DNA from: Norana najaformis
Lineage: Eukaryota > Annelida > Clitellata > Crassiclitellata > Hormogastridae
Assembly: GCA_964023275.1 (NCBI GenBank)
Contig: OZ029918.1
Span: 39,198,984 to 39,262,983 of the forward strand
Length of the DNA stretch: 64,000 nt
Direction of reading: 5' to 3'
Below, piece after piece: positions 1-10,900 of the stretch. A model generated the notes under the pieces. It was not told the DNA's origin. It saw only the letters and a program-made list of their open reading frames with translations, and ran no database searches. Every line of letters begins with the position of its first letter. The stretch's first letter is position 1. Position numbers and translations under genes: made by a program.

Positions 1-74
1 CAGGAGAGACTCAAACCCGTTCTCTCCGCTTTACAAGCTGAGCGATCGATTCAATCGGCTACTGTGCCCCATAA

Positions 75-155
75 TCTAATCTAATGACTTCTATAGCGCC
101 GTTATCATAATGCATAAGCCACTAGTCAATAATCACTTCAATTTAAACCGGCTGT
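75..155 (-). repeat. SINE family B fragment (3' tail)
   Basis: The stretch carries CTTCTATAGCGCCGTTATC followed by a CATAATGC-like segment, the reverse complement of the family B tail that recurs at 19.2, 19.9, 26.2, 28.2, 49.8, 57.0 and 62.2 kb. It is preceded by the TCTAATCTAA string typical of this tail. Only the 3' part is present. Confidence 0.7.
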
Positions 156-269
156 GGTGGGGTAAGAAAGTGTAGCTAGTTAGGATTATTATGCTGCATC
201 TTTGCGCTACGATCACCCCATGCACCTCTTCTTAATGCTTGAGAATGGTTTTCTTGTGCTGAGGGCTGG

Positions 270-298
270 TTGAATGAATGAATGAATGAATGAATGAA
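270..298 (+). repeat. (GAAT)n microsatellite
   Basis: Seven tandem GAAT units. The same tetranucleotide follows the tails of family G retroposons elsewhere in the window, so this may be the tail of a decayed copy. Confidence 0.85.
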
Positions 299-404
299 CA
301 AAAGTACGGATGATTGTTACAATAATAATGCGCCTGTCTTTACTTGATGCCTTGTTTCTGGGCTCTATCTCCCTGCCTCTATTCCCAGACCTTACGTGCC
401 TGTC

Positions 405-660
405 TTTCTGGTCACTCCTGCTTCTCTGTCAGTGTCTCTCCTTTTGTCTTTCTGTATCTGCCTCTTTGACTCTCTGTCTGTCTATCTACTTCTATTCCAA
501 ACACACTGAACTGCTTAAATGTGCAGAGAGAGGGATAGAGACTGGCCAACAGACATAGACAGACAGACAGACATATAGATAGGCAGACAGACAGATAGAC
601 AAGAAGACAGGCAGACCAACAGACAGATAGATAAACAGACAGGAAAACATTAAACAAAAC
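405..660. repeat. Paired (TCTG)n / (AGAC)n low-complexity block
   Basis: The left half is rich in CTGTCT and TCTGTCTG, the right half in AGACAGAC and ATAGACAG. The two halves are reverse complements, so the block is a long imperfect inverted repeat. The open frames through it are repeat translations and are not called as genes. Confidence 0.8.
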
Positions 661-992
661 AGAAAATTGTGCAAAATGGACAGCTACATTACCACTGTGA
701 TGGTGTTGTTAGAACTGGCGCGTGGGAGCTGCTGGTTTAATTTCCGAGGAGGTCACCAAAGAGGTCAATCTCAGCAGGTGGTTGTTGCACGGTGGTCGCT
801 GGAAGTGAAGACGCATTCTTGGAGGGACTGGCTCCGGCTGACGGCACAAGAGGCTGGACAGATGAAATACAACCGACGGCCATTAAAATGCGAACTACGC
901 TTCCTTCAGTCAGGAAGCAGTTCAGAAGATATCTCTACATTTCACTTGTAAGTAGAAATGAACCAGAAGGAATGTGTGCGTGAGTGCGTGTT

Positions 993-1232
993 TAAAACGG
1001 TACGTTTTCCATAGCCTCCACGACCCTGCTCATTTTTCAATTAATTGGTCCTTCATCACCGCTGCCCGTTTAAAATGGGCGCCCCGCTTTTAAGGTCCAC
1101 GTGTTTGGGCCGTGCTAGTTCTAGCTGGAATTAAATCTCTGAAATAAGCCACGACTGGGACGCGAACCGACATCCTCACACAGGGTGTATGCTTTTGATG
1201 TATGTTTTAAATAACCAATAGCTAACCAGGCC
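993..1232 (-). mobile_element. SINE family A, near full length
   Basis: Read on the minus strand it has a tRNA-like head (TGGTTAGC... and GCCGGTTCGCAT-like boxes in the family), the body segment around ACCTTAAATGG...GGCGCCCATT, then GAGCAGGGTCGAGGCCATA and an A-rich end. Family A has twelve copies in this window; those at 12.8, 38.7 and 54.4 kb also keep the head. This is an RNA-polymerase-III-type non-autonomous element. Confidence 0.8.
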
Positions 1233-1559
1233 AGTATGTGTATTTTGCCTTGGCAAGAGAGAGCAGAAGTCAAGTGTTGAGAAAAGGTGAGTGCACAGGA
1301 TATCAGATTCTCTTAGCTAGTTACTTAAATCCTTGAATGCTATCCACTGACAATCACGCAGTTAACGAGAGAAGACAGATGACGAGTCGACTGACCACAG
1401 CCTGAGCCGAAGAGACGGCAGACGTCGAAGAGAAGGTGGTTGTTGTCGTGGAGTGGTGACTCCATGCGACGCTGGCACTACCACCTGTCAAGCGCTTCTC
1501 CTCACTGCCAGTCCAGTTGTGTTCGGTTCTGGACAAAGTCAAGTCATTTGAAAAAGACA

Positions 1560-1650
1560 TTGTGGGCACTTTAGCCTACTGGTTAGAGTGCTCGGCTTCT
1601 AACACGAAGAGTACGGGTTCAAGCCATCATCCAACAGGATCTCAAACTAC
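1560..1650 (+). mobile_element. tRNA-like SINE head
   Basis: TAGCCTACTGGTTAGAGTGC resembles an RNA polymerase III A box and GGGTTCAAGCC a B box, at tRNA-like spacing. The flanks do not form a 7-bp acceptor stem, so this is a retroposon head or tRNA pseudogene rather than a functional tRNA gene. Confidence 0.5.
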
Positions 1651-1884
1651 TCAAACTAAAAAAGGAGGGCACTGGAAACAGAAAGACGTGGAGAGAAAGG
1701 ATCCGCGTCATTAGACAGTCATTACACAAGCATTAGCTTTGGTAAGTGAGTCTTAAAAATGTATTCGTTTTTGACCTAAAAGTCAGACAAATAGACAAAC
1801 ATAATTCACTGTAACGGTCTCCTTCAATCTCTGGCCTCCCGACTACCAGGTCTAGTTCTTCATATAGTATCATTGGACGAGCCC

Positions 1885-1965
1885 TCTAACTTGTAAATAA
1901 GCTGGTGCCATGCACACAGACTTCAGGTAGCACTTTAAAAGTTTTAAAGTTTATGATCTGTGATT
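1885..1965 (+). repeat. SINE family D fragment
   Basis: AATAAGCTGGTGCC, then TAGCACTTTAAAAG and a degenerate GATTAC-like end match the family D tail seen at 23.4, 40.7 and 63.7 kb. It is a decayed copy. Confidence 0.5.
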
Positions 1966-2174
1966 TACTTTTTCACATGGCCCGAAGGTTGAATTGTGAG
2001 ACTGTCAGCGAGCAAAGCGAGGCTCGAATCCAGATCGCCCTTGATCAACTTCTCGCTGGACTTCTGGCGTGTTTGGTGAACAGGCGAGGCCGCAACTAAA
2101 GCCAAATCGAACCAGACATGAATTAACACCAAAATAACCACAATAAATGTACCTTAATAGCTTCGAAATGGAGA

Positions 2175-2830
2175 TAATAATAATTAGCAACTTCTAATGC
2201 GCCGGTGTCTAATGCACAAGGCATCAACCGATGGCACACAAAAGCCAAGCTGCAATCAGGTCATTATCCAGAAGATCAGTCCGCACGACAGAGAGGCAGC
2301 CTATGGTCGATAAGCAATTTGAAACAGGTAAGTTTTAAGTTAAGAATGAAATGACAGAAGTGACTGAGCAGAACGAACAGACACAGGGAGGGAATTCCAG
2401 AATTTTGGTCCAGCAACCGAAAATGCTCGTTTACCTAGAACAGTTCTAGCCCAAGGTATGACCAGAGAAAGACAATCAGATGACCTTGCAGAATAATGGT
2501 AAGTCTGGGGAATAAGGATTGATTTCAAGTATTGTGGTTGGCCACAGTTCAATGTTTTATAAACTGTAAGTCCTAATTTGAAACAAATCCTTTGCTGAAC
2601 AGGAAGCCAATGTAAAGATTTAAGCACAGGCGTTATATGCTCATATTTAGAAGTATTTGTTATGGCTCTAGCCAAGGAGTTCTGAACTCTTTGGAGTTTC
2701 TGCATGTTTGACTTAGTGATACCAACAAGAATGGAGTTACAATAGTCAAGGCGACTGGAGACCAATGCGTTAGCTAAGGATATTCTGGAAGACATGGGGA
2801 CATAATGCCAATCGTCTCCAGTTACCAAAG
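2175..2830 (-). mobile_element. L2-like LINE, 5'-truncated 3' end
   Basis: The minus strand encodes the C-terminal part of a non-LTR retrotransposon polyprotein over about 160 residues. It has the hallmark segments SRLDYCNSILVG, LQRVQNSLARAI, LHWLPVQQRI and a WNSLP motif, as in the L2/CR1 branch of the Jockey group. The 3' untranslated tail lies at 2175-2340 and ends with a TGCCTTGTGCATTAGACACC-like segment. Very similar copies lie at 47.6 and 11.7 kb. The catalytic reverse transcriptase core and endonuclease are absent, so this copy is dead. Confidence 0.9.
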
Positions 2831-3047
2831 CATCAAATGAACTTGTATTTCTTGTAGAACTTAAACATCATTACTACTACAAATAGGCCAGTTAAACCCA
2901 CTTGAGTGATGCTTTAAAGGCGCTACATAAATGCCCGCATACATATACACATCTATACTTATGTATACATACATACATATGCACACAAACAAAAAATCCA
3001 GAACCAAACATAAGGCAAATGATTTACCATAGGCTCATTTCAACAAC

Positions 3048-3190
3048 AGCACGGCTAGCACGGCCCGTATACGGGGACCTGAAATAGCGTGGCGCCCATT
3101 CAAATGGGCAGCGGTGAGGAATGATAATTTTCACTGAAAATGAGCAGGGTCAAGGCCATACGATCGCTATAGAAAACTGTGCACACACAC
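3048..3190 (+). mobile_element. SINE family A, head missing
   Basis: Contains the family A body (GGGGACCTGAAATAGCGTGG, then CCCATTCAAATGGGCAGCGG) and the GAGCAGGGTCAAGGCCATAC segment. It ends in a short CA-rich tail. Confidence 0.75.
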
Positions 3191-3488
3191 ATATCTATAT
3201 AAAAATATTCCTCAGACACAGGACGCCACAGAGGATCAGACAAGAAATTTAAAAGGCATGGAGCCAACCAACACTGACAGCAGAGCTATTTTAAACTCTT
3301 GAGGACAACTTGGGCGTTTAATAGTTTTCAAGTCACAGATTTCAGACCAGTGGACACCTGGCTTACCCGCAGGGCTGATGCGTCCTGTGGCCTCAGAAGT
3401 GGCCGGTTTGGCAAGTCCTGAAAATCAATCAGTTGGCATTTCAGGAATTCATGGTCCCATTTGCAGGATCGTGTGCTTGATTGTGTGC

Positions 3489-3551
3489 AGCGCAGTGGTC
3501 TATCGGTAACGCGTTTTGTTAATGATCATGCGGTTGCGGGTTCGACTCCGT
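3489..3551 (+). mobile_element. tRNA-like SINE head
   Basis: An A-box-like TGGTCTATCGGTAACGC and a B-box-like GGGTTCGACTCC are spaced as in a tRNA, with an intervening loop containing TTTTGTTAA. The ends do not pair into an acceptor stem, so a retroposon head is likelier than a tRNA gene. Confidence 0.45.
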
Positions 3552-3607
3552 GTAACGACTCTGGACAAGTTATTCGCACATACCGTGCCTCTGTCACCAA
3601 GCAGTAA

Positions 3608-4045
3608 CCATACTAACAGGCAGTGCAACCCATGCATACTAAACACCACAAATATTCACTGTTACATAGGCCAGAAGCATGCTGTATTATAAATGCTTCA
3701 TTCGGGCGTGAATTCTTAAGTAAAATGCACCTCAACTGATGTAAACTTATTGTAATTCAGACTTAAAATGAATTTTTATTATGTCCCAAAGCAACAGTTA
3801 TAAGAAATTTCTAAAGTTCTTCAAACAGAAGAAAGTCTATTTTGTCAATGATGTACAGCCTCTGTTGGCCTAAAGTTCAGTTGGAAAGCAGCACAAAACG
3901 ATCAAGACCGCTGTTTTGCAGGATCGTTGACTTCTGCTTTATTATGGCTTCAATGTCAAATTAACCGAACCTTCGCCGAAAGGGTGTCATTTTACACAGA
4001 CTGAACTGTATTTTAGAATTAACCTCCACCAAAAGAAATTCATTT
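3608..4045. repeat. Long direct repeat, copy 1
   Basis: About 440 bp are repeated in the same orientation at 6206-6642 with only scattered substitutions and small indels. Shared blocks include CTCAACTGATGTAAACTTA, AAATTTCTAAAGTTCTTCAA and GTATTTTAGAATTAACCTCC. It has no coding potential. It may be a segmental duplication or an unrecognised transposon. Confidence 0.85.
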
Positions 4046-4215
4046 GGTAACGGTGTAAGCTGCGAAGTAAACGGCAAGTCATGCCATGCGCTGGCCCCGT
4101 GTCCAGGACTTCAGGATTCGCGCACTACCGGCTCAAGGGTCTAAAGAAAGAGAAATGAGCGCCTCCCCTACGTCTCACTTGTGGGATATGGGATAAATAA
4201 AGTACAGTATAATAA
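4046..4215 (+). repeat. Dispersed repeat, inverted copy at 57.6 kb
   Basis: CGGCAAGTCATGC..., GTGTCCAGGAC and GCGCCTCCCCTACGTCT reappear in reverse complement at 57,632-57,775. The order of blocks is conserved, so both are copies of one interspersed element of about 140 bp. Confidence 0.7.
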
Positions 4216-4524
4216 GTAAATAAGTAAAGTATACTTAATTTGCCTGATAAAACGAAGGTCACTTTCACCCTCAAAGTATTAACCAACCAGTCTGTGCAAT
4301 GCATGGTGGTAATGAGCAAACAGTTGTCATTCTTCTAGGGCAGTTACACAGATGAACTCTTCTGCCCCAACTGCAGCCGAATGCGAGTAAATGCAGAGTT
4401 CAGCTCTATGTGAATTCTGATTCTGAATGCTTCTACTCCACGTTGGATAGTTGTTGATTCATGCAACCTGTTTGATTGCAACTGGACATGCTGAGGCTTC
4501 AGCCCTTGACAGCACTCACACAAT

Positions 4525-4703
4525 GTGTTCTTCTTCATCTTCTTCTCTTTCTCATACTCTTCTTCTTCTCCTTCTCCTGCTTCTCCTGCTCCTCCTTCTC
4601 ATCCTCCTCCTCTTCTTCTTCCTCTTTCTCCTCCTTTTCTTCTTCCTCTTCCTCCTCCTCTTCTTCGCCTCTTCCACCTCGTCCTCCTTCTCCTCTTCTT
4701 TGT
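4525..4703 (+). repeat. 180-bp polypyrimidine tract
   Basis: Almost uninterrupted C and T, built of CTT and CTC triplets. Such mirror-symmetric purine/pyrimidine tracts can form triplex (H-form) DNA. Poly-Leu, poly-Ser and poly-Glu frames here are artefacts. Confidence 0.9.
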
Positions 4704-4768
4704 ATCCACTGTTCACTGCTCAGTGGCTGGGCTAACTCCTTACGAAGGTCTGTTAATCTGAAGCATAC

Positions 4769-4837
4769 CTGCGACAAAGTCAAGTTCGGGTGTGCAAGAA
4801 CGAGCAGGTGCCGAGGTTTTCGACATATCCAGGCCAA
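4769..4837 (-). CDS. Possible further 3' exon of PICALM/AP180 gene
   Basis: The minus strand has a GTTCCAG acceptor and a G|GTATGC donor around a 69-nt open segment reading GLDMSKTS...TPELDFVA. It begins in the phase left by the last secure PICALM exon (7222-7332), and also by a possible 18-nt micro-exon at 5199-5216. The residue content (Ser, Thr, Pro, acidic plus hydrophobic) suits the unstructured tail. No homology can be shown for such a segment, so this is a phase and splice-site argument only. Confidence 0.4.
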
Positions 4838-5244
4838 CTGGAACACACGACATGGCTTTAAAAAGTATGTATCTCTGCATGTATGTAAGTGTTTGTGCAT
4901 ATGTACTCATATTAAGTACACTAAACATCAAAATTCAGTATCTAGTACAGTTAGTTGCTGTAAAGAAACTCCACACCAAAGCAGATAAACGTCTATGACG
5001 AACTGATCTTTGCCATTAACCACTATTTAACCTAACATTGTTAATAATTTAATAACCACTGTTAAGAAAACAGAAATAAAATAACTGAGAATAAAATGGA
5101 AACGAAAAGAAACCACCACGGACTCTAAAGCCACATACACAGTGCCATACTTGGACTTGGCGACCTTCCAGATGGCGTAGTTGCAAGGGCAGTCACACCC
5201 TGCGATGTATCAGCTCCTGCAAATTACACCCACATACCAAACGA

Positions 5245-5370
5245 TGTCAGGTGAGGTAAGGTACATTCCCAGCTTTATACAATAAGGCAAGTTAAGGTAA
5301 AGGTATTTTCAAATTTAAGCGAAATGAGGTAAGGTACATTAAGGTACATTACGGTACAATTACGTTCACA
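5245..5370 (+). repeat. Degenerate GGTAAGGTACATT repeats
   Basis: Several imperfect units of AGGTAAGGTACATT and GGTACATTA occur over about 125 bp. No other function is visible. Confidence 0.6.
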
Positions 5371-5669
5371 TATTTATACCAATTAAGAAGGTAAGGAAAT
5401 GTAAGAAACAATGCATTTTTGGCAATCAGTAAAGTATCTGAAAACCTTAAATACGAGTACATGGCATTGGTCCTTTCATGGGCCCACATTAGGTCTATTC
5501 GACGTTAGTTCTCAGAGGCTCAGAGGTGTGTAACACTGTGTTCTCTGTCAGACCTACTGAATTGGACACAAACATGACAGCAAACACACTTCTCTTACAA
5601 GTCTTGCAGCCTGAAAAGGAATTATCCAACCCACACAAAGCGAATGATCCATTGGCACATCTCTGCATA

Positions 5670-5725
5670 GGTGCCATGGAGGGGCGCCATATAAATGCTC
5701 CGAATGGAAGAATGAATAAATGATG
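5670..5725 (+). repeat. SINE family G tail fragment
   Basis: GGGGCGCCATATAAATGCTC followed by GAATGAATAAATGA-type sequence matches the family G end. Confidence 0.5.
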
Positions 5726-6205
5726 CCATCAGATGTTAAATCCAGAATGAAGAGTGCAAAGGGAAGTGCCACTTTGGCTGAGCTGGACGTTTATACAGGG
5801 CCTTTGCTATACGGATTTTCAACAAAACAAACGGGCCAAAAACTACAGCCAATGCTGTCTACAACATCAGAAACTGTTTTGCAATTCTAAACTGATTTCC
5901 TTTAATATCTAAAGACATATTTCGTCTTTAAAATAAAATGTCAGCCTGCCTGAAAATTTCCTACCGAATTACAGTCAAACTAAAAATGTTAAGAAATTAT
6001 TGTCAAATTCTAAACCACTGATAAATCTGAATGACGCCTAGAAAAGAGCAGTTTTTGATGAACTGATTCCGAGTATATTTTTGTATATTTTTTTAGTCAA
6101 TTAACTGATGATATCTTGGCTCAAATTAGGCAACACAATGCAACCACAGCAACCCATTAAACAACTGACCAGCAGCAAACATGACAATGAACAACCACTG
6201 CTCCA

Positions 6206-6642
6206 TCCATACTAACAGGCAGTGCAATCCATGCAAACTACGCACCACAAATGTTCACAGTTAAACAGACCAGAAGCATGTTGTGTTATTAAATGCTTCA
6301 TTACGGCATGAATTCTTAAGTAAAATGCACCTCAACTGATGTAAACTTACTGTAATTCAAACTTTAGATGAATTTTTCTTATGTCCAAAAGCAATAATTA
6401 TAAGAAATTTCTAAAGTTCTTCAAACAGAAGAAAGTCTATTTTGTCAATGACGTACAGCCTCTGTTGAACTCTGAAAACCTTAAAGCATCACATAGCGAT
6501 TAAGATCGCTGTATTGCAGGACCCTTGACTCTACTTTATTAGGGCTTCAATGTCAAATTAACTGAACCTTCACCGAAAGATGTCATTTTACACAGATTGT
6601 ACTGTATTTTAGAATTAACCTCCACCAAAAAGGAATTCATTT
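6206..6642. repeat. Long direct repeat, copy 2
   Basis: Second copy of the element at 3608-4045, same orientation. It lies downstream of the last secure exon of the PICALM gene. The copies are similar enough to suggest a fairly recent duplication or two insertions of one family. Confidence 0.85.
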
Positions 6643-7221
6643 ATGGTTATATGGGCTTGGCTTGTACTTACGAAAGACTCTCCGCTGCCCTTAACATGAC
6701 ATCCGATATTCACAATCAGTTCATCAGCAAAAACAAGAGACAGATATTCGTGAGGTTCAGAGGGAATTAAAAACGGTTTTCACTGCAAATTTATGATCTG
6801 GCTCTTGCGAATTTATTTCCAAAATACGAGATTGTTCGAAAGAGTTATGCTTACTATAATTATTCGAGTGCAGTTAGATAGCTATGAGTCATATTAAAGG
6901 TGTATCTACGTCATTTAATATGTTCTACTAATTCCGTAAGAAATTTAATCGGTCACACCTGCAAAGAAGCTCCTGGCTGGGACACTGAGTATACGGGCAC
7001 ATCCTAGAGTCCACGTCCGATGGCCCACTTTGGGTATGTAGCTGACCAAGAGTTGCCACAAATCTGCCACACTGCGGGCCAGTTATAGGCCCAATGAATG
7101 TGGCTGTCTGGAGAATGCATTACTCTAAGAGCCGCAGATGTCTTGGGATGTTTTGAACACAGACGCTGCTCCCATCAGCTCAAATAAGAGCCCGAAAAAG
7201 GGTTGAAACACGGCGAATTAC

Positions 7222-7332
7222 CTGACGATGATTGATTATCAAAAGCTGCATCAAAAGCCGCAGCGAACTGTTCATCAGTTGCAAAGCTGTTTGACGTCGC
7301 TACGTGCGAAGGACTGACCCCTCCGAAAGGAG
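7222..7332 (-). CDS. PICALM: PICALM exon 13 (clathrin-binding tail)
   Basis: Residues 432-467, [17 protein letters not shown] then [16 protein letters not shown]. The repeated A-A-F-D-A-A-F-D pattern is typical of AP180/CALM tails. Acceptor TTCGTGCAG, donor G|GTAATT. It is the last exon I can place firmly. Confidence 0.85.
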
Positions 7333-7919
7333 CTGCACGAACAGAAGCGCACCCTCAAATGCAAATCAGTAAACCTACCACACCACTAACACATGCCACT
7401 ATCTAATCTAATCGAAAGCTAATCCAAGCTAATCTAATCCGACCTAATACAAGCTACAGTTTACACTATGCACATGTAGCACACAACATTATTAAGATCT
7501 TGAGATTTCTACTCAGCTAAACAGAACATCAATTCAATAAACTCCGGCTAGGCATTCAAACAAAGCTAGAAATCTTAAGATAGCAACTAAGAACGCCTAA
7601 TAAGCAGCAAAATAGTTATGAACCATTAATCTGAAATGTTAAAAAACTGTAGAATTCGTCAAAGTGTCCAGGTCAACGATCAGATGGTGACCCAAGTCCT
7701 CATCTAAGGCATCCATACTTGTGGGACTGAGGGAAACGACCCTCACAATGTTCAGGTTGGGGACACCAACTGTCCTCTCCCCAATAATTAGGCAATTTTC
7801 ATGAATCAGTCAGTTATTTCCATAATAAATTACTAGTAATAATAATTTTTATCTCCTCTCTGGAATGATTTTGCACAGCCCTTGGGTGCATACACTTTCG
7901 GAGAAAATAAAATAATAAA

Positions 7920-7950
<31 letters not shown>

Positions 7951-10900
7951 GCTCTTGTTTACTTACAAACAGATGTGTCATAAACTATAAGAGGGGAAGG
8001 ATGAGCCCCACACAATGTTCTGGCATCCTAAGGCCGCCGGTGAGTCCTTGGCTTAAGTTGAGAGGGTCTGGGCCAAACCACCACCACCAACCCACCTGGA
8101 CTGCTCCACGGATCCTCAACATCATCAGCAGCAACTGCAAGGAAAGGGTTGTTTGCCTGCGACGACTGACCCTCGTCCCCGATTTCCGCAAATGGATCCG
8201 AGAGTCCAAGAAGATCGTCACAAGGGAAGGCCAGCTGGGCCGAGTTCGCGGTCTCCAGGGGGTCAAAGGTTATGTCAGCCCCTTCTCCTGCCGCAGCCGT
8301 GTCTGAACTGGCAAAGGGATTGTTGGAGCCAGACGATGCCGGAAACTCCTCTGATTCCTAAAACCATCAACAGAAACAGAACAGAAACTCAGCACTGTAA
8401 GGCACACTTGACGATGATGATTATGATGATGACGATGATGATTATGATGATGATGATTGTAAAGATGAAATGGAGCAAATCTATTCAGATGCTTACGTAG
8501 CCAATGTCGAAGAAGTAGTTTTCTGCATTTTCGTCGCTCGTTTGGGCGTTGCCTGCACTCTGAGCAGCGGCTGCTAAATTGCTGATTGCCGACGTTACAG
8601 ATTCTCCCGGTCTAAAAGAATTCCATCAGACGAAACTCAGGAAATTTTAAATGACGATAACTTGTTTGGACACCGTACATAGCAATCGACTAATGGTTCC
8701 TTACGATTACTTGCTAACAGTAACCATAAAATCCAGACAACTGTTAGTAACTGCACTGCAAGGGAAGAGGAAAATTTCGTGCAAAACATTAACTATTGCA
8801 TATAGCTCATGACTGTAACTGGCAGTTACAGAAGTTTACTAAAGTAGAGGCCGTAATAAACCGACTTTTCCACCTTATGGGGTTTATAGTTCACAAAACA
8901 TTTTGTCTTTTTCATGATGTCCTAATTTTTAGATGATCTTTTTTCATTTCCCATGTTATCTATGACTTGTTTTCACTTCACAAGTTTAGCAAGCAACCCT
9001 TGTCTTACCCAGTTTGGGGGAACTCAATGGTATGCCCCAAAAAATCCATCAGTCTGTTGAACTTAAGCGACAGGGCCTAGGACCTGTGTAAGCAACTTAC
9101 TTGGATCCCTTTTTCGAACTCTCCAGAGATTTCATGTGAGTCTCGAGTGCATCCAGCAAAGTAGAAGGAGCCTAAAACAACAACAACAACAACAACAACA
9201 GAATCAGTGGCTTATGTTCTGATCGAGCGCCTTAGCTGCAAAAATCTAGAAAGAACCAAGAAAAACTGCAAAATTTCCTCTCGCTAAATTAAGTATTACA
9301 TTCAGATCAGAAGCAATGACTGCTACAGACAATTGGCAAAAATGCTTAATAAGATGGCAAGAGGCTTGAGTGGTAGCTACATGTAAATGAAGAGAAACAC
9401 TCTTACCTGAGCCAAGTCTGGAATATCGCCTTTGTCTATGCCAACACTCTACAATATTCGGCCAAATCAATCGATAAGTGATTGAGTAAATAAGCAAATA
9501 AATCACACAACCAGTCAATCAGTCAGCCATTCAATCAGTCAGCCATTCAATCAGTCAGCCATTCAATCAGTCAGCCATTCAGTTAGTCAGCCATTCAGTT
9601 AGTCAGGCAGCCAGTCAGTCAACCAACCACATAGCAAACAAAGCCATGATATCAATTATTGCTCACTAAAATATTGTAAATGTGAAGAACAACGGACTTG
9701 AAGTTTTGCTGGAGTTGTTAACTTTCCCAAAAACATTGTTTTAAGAAAAACAGAACAAAACACACTTGGAAAACTAACCTCGGCCACTTTGAAAAACTTT
9801 TCTACTCCCTCCATTCGTGTAACAAACTTCTTGTATAAATCAAGTGCCTCTTTGCACTGTTTTCGGTTCATTTCAAAGAATTTAGCTAAAAATTAACAAA
9901 AGCATTCATCAACTACTTGCAAGAACCTTAAATAAAATGAATTTCTTTGCCAAAGAAAAACCAACAAATAACAAGTTCAATATAATGTTTTCTCTGCTAA
10001 ATTCCAAAGTTTGTTGAAAATAATTATAAAAATATTAAAGCAATTTTAAAAAATAGCATAGACAATTGAACAAAATACAAATGTTCAAATGAGTCAAATG
10101 CTTTAATCGAATCAAAAAGATCTGTGGACTTGCCAAGCAGATTAATAATGGCATCGTTGTAGCAGGCCAGCAGACGAATCAGATCCTTGAAAAGCATCAT
10201 GAAACATGCACGGATCACCATGTTGTTCATATCACTCTTTGTAACCTAAGAAACATTTCACAGCATTGGAAAATTTTAAAAACGAGTACAGCAATATGTT
10301 AATTTCTTCTAATCACTTTATTCATTAATCCAAAATCCTTTACTTAAAGTTCGTGTTGGTGCCTCAGCCAAATGACCTATCGACCTCTTTAGATCACCTC
10401 AAGTTCTGTAGAGGCATCTATACAACTGTCTTACTTCTAACTTTTATCAAACTTCATCAAATCTGTCATTTAAGTCCCCCCATAAAAGCAGCCATGGGTA
10501 TGAAGTGCTAGCGACTTCATGTTTCTTAGCCTCGGCATATAAGGCCGGGTGGCCAGTTCTCTCCCTTGCCACCTTATCTTCCCACTGATGGTGTACGGTC
10601 AGTGCACTCATTACAGCCGAGTTGGCCAGGGGCGCAAATGGAGCCAAAATCTCAAAACACATTTCTGCTCTGACTGTCTTCGTCCAAATACATAAAACTT
10701 GAATCTAAATTTTGCGAATCAAGCTAATCAAGGTAGTCTATTTAAATCGCTCTGTGAACACACAGATAAAGACGAGGGCATTGAATAGGAAGGACTCTTA
10801 CTTCAAATTCTAGCAGTTTGTCCACTTGGCCCTGTAGCACAGGCAAAGCTTTCAGCAACTACAAAAAATGCACAAACATCACCACTTTCCTCATCTGCAG

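Noticed and set aside
2340..2828. Host gene of about 162 residues
   Set aside because: The protein is the C-terminal part of a LINE reverse transcriptase, present in several copies in the window.
4344..4510. Last PICALM exon ending LGQKSSSV
   Set aside because: The frame is phase-compatible, but on the minus strand the sequence just upstream is a purine tract, which cannot act as a polypyrimidine acceptor.
4451..4988. Leu/Ser-rich and Glu-rich frames around the polypyrimidine tract
   Set aside because: Low-complexity composition explains the lack of stops; no domain or splice support.
6660..6692. Micro-exon of PICALM before CTTTC|GTAAGT
   Set aside because: The donor is perfect, but the acceptor has no pyrimidine tract and the joins tried gave either a stop in the following exon or an unconvincing segment.
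9505..9625. CRISPR-like array
   Set aside because: The 16-bp units are contiguous, with no spacers, in an animal intron; a simple tandem repeat.
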